64,000 nucleotides of DNA from Nymphaea colorata. Its lineage: Eukaryota; Streptophyta; Magnoliopsida; Nymphaeales; Nymphaeaceae. The stretch is taken from positions 26,487,876 through 26,551,875 of the forward strand of contig NC_045142.1 in NCBI RefSeq assembly GCF_008831285.2, given 5' to 3'. This document shows, piece after piece, positions 59,201 through 64,000 of this stretch. Below the pieces are notes generated by a model. That model made no database searches. It saw only the letters and a list, made by a program, of their open reading frames with translations, and was not told where the DNA came from. How positions within the stretch are numbered: position 1 is the stretch's first letter; each line of letters starts with the position of its first letter. Position numbers and translations under genes: made by a program.

Positions 59201-62200
59201 ACACCTAGTTCCTTGAAAAGAACGGTTAGAACATGTGCAGTGATCAAGGATATGTACAGCATAGAATTTGCAGCTCTCTGCTTTCACACAACTTCCTCTT
59301 AGGCATTCATATTCTCTGTCTTGACACAACATTGTCTTTAGCTTTTATGTTAGACACAATTGAAAACATGAAAATAGCAATTAAATCATGTTAAAGATGA
59401 TATACGGGCTAGATTCTTCTTTGTAATGTCAGATCAGTGCAAATCAATCAGGCCTCAATTTAAGACCAGCTAATAGCCAACTCTGTGATTCGTGCAAGCC
59501 ACTCAGCAACTTAGATAGGTCATAGTCTTCTAGTTCCTTAAGTAAATGACAAATTTATAGTCGTTAATGCAAAATTTCAAAATTAAGATGTACATATTTA
59601 TTACATCAAATATATTTTTTAATATACAAAATAGAATATGTGCTTTGCTGTAAACCTAACATAAGCACAAGTTACATTAATAATACAAATCAATAAAGGA
59701 GAAAAATGCTGAAGAAGTACACGGCTGAAACGACTCAGTGGAGTCAATAATAAAACTCATTCAACTTCGTTAAACATGATTGATCCAGCTGAGTCAAAAT
59801 AATGAAATATCAAGACATCAACAAAACAAAACAGCACAACTCTAGAACATAGAGATGACCAGAAATAATTTATGTTTTATAGCTCTAGCACTTCTTAAGC
59901 TTTTTTCTCTTTTTATATATACATAAATTGCCTGTATTGCACCATGTCAAGGTTGCAAATTTCTGGAATTTAAGTTATATGAGACTGTTGTTCCTCCACA
60001 TATTTTTACATCTGAAGGAGAACAACTGTTGTGTTTAATAAAAACAGAGTACTTGTGAAGGAAACAAAGACAAATTTAACGTGGTTCGGCCTTGAATGAC
60101 CTACGTCCACGAGAACTCTCTCACTCTCTAACTTTCTTCAATATCATCGTTAGAGAGTGGTTCCATTAAATAACTTGTCAATGAGAGTTACATTTAGGAT
60201 CCACATTTGGTGGATCTGTTACAGATGATAATGGTAAAGGATCTTGTCCTTTACTTTTGTTCTTATCTCTTTCTTTTCTTAGCTGATCATGTGTATCATC
60301 AAGTTTATCGCATGATCTTCCTTCCATGATTTCCGATAATTCTTGCCTTTTATATTTATCATTGTTAAGTAAGGAGATGATAGAAATAAGGGAACAGAGA
60401 TTGACTTCAGGAATTGAGAGAACAGGTTTAACAAAATTTTCTATTTTGAAATAACAAAAAATGGTGGTACGGAAAGAAGTACGAACAACATGATTATAAT
60501 TGAAGAGTGATCATTTGAGGTTCCACCGTCAGAATGGACTGCTCTCTAGTGAAAAAGTAAAGGAACCTTCATTCAGGCCCGTCCACATGGATGGGGTACC
60601 ATAAATGCTATGTGTGAAAAGATCCCTGAGAAAGCAAATAAGGGGAAGCATATGGTTTGGAAGCAGAACTTATGCCTACATGATAAAATTGACCAGCAAA
60701 GATACGTAAGCTTGTGAGGTCGTGCAAGTGATTCTCCGGTTAGTCAGAGTCATGTTCCTGATCAGTGATAAGCTGAAAAACTCACTTCTCAAATTCAGCG
60801 TCCTTTACAACGTAGCGATGGCACCTACATAGCTGCATCGGTACATGTTTAGGAGAAAGAGAGTATGAGAGGATGTGGTTTAAAAGCGCATGTTTAAGTG
60901 TTTAATCTGACCAAAATTTTACGATGTTTAGCAAAGTCATCTAAGGCAGCTCAAGCATGTCGCACAAAGACTGGAAAACATACAAGTAGGAAACTATGAA
61001 GCCCAGCAACTTGAAGATACTAGAAGCGGATGAAGCACAAATGTACAAGACCAAAAGAAGCATCAATAGCGTAATGATTGAAACCTACTGAAAACAAGCC
61101 AAAAAAAGGCAACTACCTGATTCCTGCATGGAACATTTATCGTTACATTCCTTAGGCAAATCCCCGAGTTTGATAATTTGTCAATAGTCTCGAACCGCTG
61201 TTTGCACATCGGACACCTTGATTCGACCTTTGACCATTCCATTATACAAATGAAGCAGAAAAAATGATCGCAACAATTTAGCTTGCCACGAACAGTGCCC
61301 TTCCGTTCTTCCGATAGACAAATCCCACATACTTGCTTACAAAAATCTGTAAGCTTCTCTTTGCCTTTACACCCAATTCTGTCCGCCTCAACAACGAACT
61401 TCACAATCCTTCCATTTTGTTCTCGCGGACCCGAATCGCCCATAACCTGATCCCCTTTTAGACCAGGGGAGCGTCTCGAGCGCGTCGCTAAAATCACATC
61501 CGGTACCTCCATCGGAATATCAGTTTCTTCATCTGACACAACGAAATCCGCATCTGACAAAGAATCTAAATCGGACGGAGTTTCTGCCATCTTTCTCTGG
61601 CTCGATCTCTTCTTCTTGGCCTTAGGGCTTGACCTTATCCTCTTCCTGCTAGTATTCTCTTCTTCATCCTCAAAATCATCGTCGTACTCGTACTCGTCCT
61701 CCTCCTCCTCCTCTTCCTCCTCCTCCTCCTCCTCCTCCTCCTCCTCTTCTTCCGACGAAGCAACTCTCCTACTACGTCGCTTCCTCGTCCTCTCGACGGC
61801 AGATTTCCGGACCTTCTTGACGGAACCTATCGTTCTTCTACCTTTCCTTCTCCTTACTCCTGCCACCTTCCTTTTAACAGAATTCCTCGCAACAACCAAC
61901 TCCTCCTCTTCCTCCTCATCCCCGGTGCTATTCTCCGATCCAGGATAGAAATCTTCGTCCTCCTCCTCTTCATCGCACGAAACTCTGCTTCTCCTTCTCG
62001 CTTTCTTGATTCTGCGGCCTGACAATTTTCTTCCAGGTTTTTTCTGTTTGATTTTTCGGGTTCTCGCACCTGAACCATCCGAATCTTCCGAACCGCTGAA
62101 ATCACGATCTTCCTCCTCATTCTCCGCCTCCTCCTCGCCGTCATCGCCAGCATCGCTGCAGTCTTCACAATCATCTTCATCGTAATCCTCGTCCTCCTCG

Positions 62201-62310
62201 TCATCTTCCTCCTCCTCCTCGTCCACGACGAAATCCTCATCGGAATCGTCGGAGCTCTCGCCCCTCCGCCTTTTCCTCCCTCCTTTAAGCGAATTCTTCC
62301 CCCGACTCAT
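53265..62310 (-). CDS. Acidic nuclear RING finger and PHD finger protein
   Basis: Exons 62310-61117, 58267-57262 and 53500-53265 join in phase to 811 aa. Residues 1-270 alternate acidic runs and basic patches and include a 19-residue Glu tract, typical of chromatin-associated proteins. A C3HC4 RING (about 328-371: CGIC, CDHFFCFIC, CPMC) suggests ubiquitin E3 ligase activity. A PHD finger follows at the start of exon 2 with all eight zinc ligands (C419, C422, C434, C437, H442, C445, C459, C462); PHD fingers bind histone H3 tails. A long Ser/Asn-rich linker leads to a conserved C-terminus (ATHTILAA-like motif here STHTILAAYGIK, then PPNCDH and CFNEFVRNVV). The layout resembles plant RING/PHD proteins such as Arabidopsis At3g05670, from memory. 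Introns are about 2.8 and 3.8 kb. The start is the ATG before SRGKNS. Confidence 0.88.
54773..55223. repeat. 215-bp tandem duplication in the last RING-PHD intron
   Basis: CAAGTTGAAGAAGGTTAAGG begins copies at 54773 and 54988. The two copies stay highly similar, with an insertion in the second (extra AACCTTATTAAC-like bases and a doubled TATTAACTAT). Confidence 0.88.
55945..55976. repeat. (GC)/(GT)n microsatellite
   Basis: GCGCGC passes into about 13 GT units, inside the last RING-PHD intron. Confidence 0.9.
60040..60240. mobile_element. Possible retroelement fragment in RING-PHD intron 1
   Basis: AACGTGGTTCGGCC followed by TGACCTACGTCCACG is a pair of words I associate with repeated LTR-derived sequence across many plant genomes. 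No ends or target duplication were found. The assignment rests on memory of that motif. Confidence 0.35.
61697..61751 (-). repeat. Glu-coding trinucleotide tract
   Basis: A CTC/CTT run on the plus strand reads as GAG/GAA on the coding strand and encodes the long Glu tract of the RING-PHD protein. The repeat is impure (a few CTT among CTC), which suggests it has been stable for some time. Confidence 0.9.
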
Positions 62311-64000
62311 CCCCAGCCCAAGAGATCTCCCCCCACGATCAGATACCTGAAGAAGGACAAGATCCCAACCCTATTTGGAAGCAATTCCACAGCGCAAGGT
62401 CGAGGGAGAGAGATAAAGAGAGAGGGAGAAGGCGGGTGAGCAATCCACGAATCTGCCAGTAAGAACGAAAAGAATTTGTAGCTCCTGTACCTTCGCAATT
62501 ACCATAATGTCCTCATCCTTTCATTACCTTACGGGGCGAGGCAGCCGTTAATAAGTTTGAATGGCCGCCTTTTCCAAAATGTGGGTCGGATGAGATCCAA
62601 AAAGTGTTGATCCGTACCCGACCGTAATACTGCGAGGTATATTTAAAATGGCAGAAATAATAGGAAAGAAAAAGTAAAATGGAAAAAATCCATTTTTGGT
62701 GGCTACAAAGAAAAGAAAATTCACGCGACATGTTATAGTGAAAATTTATCTTATTTTTTATCTTTTAATATAACAAAAAATAGGAAAAAAAAAAGTCAAA
62801 GATTGAGATTGACATTGAGAGGGTCTATCATCTAAATAATTAGCACCTACGAATTTTTATGATACATTTATTTATAATTCGTAAATAATAAATCTGACGA
62901 TCTTTAGTTTTGGGCGTCAAAAAACAAAAACAAGAAAAAAAAAATCTTTTTTAAAGTTTCGAATTAGATGAGGTGATTTCCGGGTCTGGATACACAGCTA
63001 TCCAACACGGATCCCATGCGTCAACGACATGACGAAGGGCATAGTTGCAATATCTTTGACATCCGTCGGCTTTCATGTAAGAGGCGAGGGAACGAGGCGT
63101 GCTGACGCAGCGAAGCACCAGGGTCTTGCCTGAGCCTTACGCGTGGGACCTCGTCCCGAGCCACTCGGCTGTGTTTGACCGGTTCGGCGAGTTGACTTGA
63201 CCCAAACCGAGTCCGAGCGACCGCCCGCGGAAAACAGGAAGACGGCCGCAACCTTCCTGTCAAAGGGTCGGGTCGCCCGCCGTAAGACCGAACCGGGATT
63301 CTTGCTGACTGATACTTGGATCGGGTCTGGATCCCTAAAAATTCCTGCACGTGGGTCTGGATCTTGAAATAGCAAGCTCGTGCTGTTGTTATCAGCCCTT
63401 AAATTGCATAATCAATGGTGTTTCTATAAGTTCTCAGCCTTAATACAAGATTATCTGGCATTCGGATCAGAATTTATTGGGCACAGATCCCTCCAACTCA
63501 GCTCATTTTGATTTCGGTAACTCCGGGTCTGGATTCCTGCCTGAAATTAGTAACCCCCACGTGAATATCTCATGTTATGGTGGTGCCCTATTTGCATCCT
63601 AATCCAAACTCGAGCCACTATTTGCATCCTAATCCAAACTCGAGCACATTCCAAGTCCAAATCCAATTGCTAACCGACCCGTAAAGATGTATCAACGTGG
63701 TGCCCGTAGCGGATGACTGCACTCGCAAAGTGTGTGTCCATAACCGATTCCGATTCGGATATAATCCATTTCTTCTTCTTCTTCTTCTTTTTTCGGCAAT
63801 CAATTTGTCCGAACTAGTGAAATGAAGATTGGATCTCCCCTTGAATGAATTATATCCGAATCGGGGATGGCATTATCAGTTCCAGGTATGAATATTTTAT
63901 CGATTCAGATTCTCAATCATCCGGTATATGATCAATTACCTACGTTTTGTTTTAGGTATATTACGAAATAAATAGCTCAATCGTGATCGTCATGTCAAAT
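62311..64000. other. Upstream region of the RING-PHD gene and intergenic DNA
   Basis: A GA-rich leader (about 62395-62440 on the plus strand) precedes the RING-PHD start on the minus strand. Beyond it the sequence turns AT-rich, then a GC-richer patch (63060-63300) holds words such as GGGTCGGGTCG and GGGTCTGGATC, which recur elsewhere in the window and look like repeat debris. TTCTTC tracts lie near 63772-63790. No gene is recognised. Confidence 0.5.

Noticed and set aside
61616-62240. Long alternative open frames opposite or beside the acidic RING-PHD exon
   Set aside because: They are low-complexity Ser- or Arg-rich shadows of GAG/GAA-rich coding sequence.
1-64000. tRNA, rRNA, microRNA and CRISPR features
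   Set aside because: I looked for tRNA B-box-like GGTTCGAATCC words, common plant microRNA sequences and regularly spaced repeats, and found none I could support.

Overview
This is nuclear DNA of a flowering plant; I cannot name the species. The evidence is intron-rich genes of plant-specific families (Di19, DUF789, the organelle exonuclease DPD1), introns up to about 4.6 kb, LTR/Ty1-copia and hAT-type transposons, and many AT and GA microsatellites. There is no operon structure, CRISPR array or bacterial signal, and I recognised no tRNA or rRNA gene.

Layout. 1-4474: a decayed Ty1/copia retrotransposon, cut by the left window edge, with a 1,054-bp hAT-type element nested in its gag region. 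4475-8830: AT-rich intergenic DNA with a 148-bp hAT MITE. 8830-14411 (+): DPD1-like DEDDh exonuclease with a 5'-UTR intron and three coding exons. 14412-21100: long intergenic stretch, no gene seen. 21100-25894 (+): Di19 zinc-finger gene whose third intron has U12 (minor spliceosome) AT-type signals. 27609-35879 (-): DUF789 gene whose conserved central block I cannot find. 35880-41340: intergenic, with a long TA microsatellite and MITE remnants. 42342-49717 (+): ARMC7 homologue, its fourth intron carrying a complete, very young Ty1/copia element in antisense (43600-49082). 49718-53264: intergenic with another hAT MITE. 53265-62310 (-): large acidic RING plus PHD finger protein in three exons. 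62311-64000: upstream region, no gene seen.

The genes look like independent single transcription units. One functional echo is that ARMC7 is known as the partner of RBM48 in the minor (U12) spliceosome, and the Di19 gene about 16 kb away has a probable U12-type intron. I read this as coincidence of position, but both are worth checking.

Exon coordinates were worked out by hand from splice signals, reading-frame continuity and remembered family features. They are internally consistent: the exon phases sum to open frames of 329 aa (DPD1), 220 aa (Di19), 177 aa (ARMC7) and 811 aa (RING-PHD). No alignment or transcript evidence was available. I see no convincing previously undescribed system; the most unusual items are the non-canonical U12 intron terminus, the DUF789 gene without its core, and the nested or near-identical transposon insertions.
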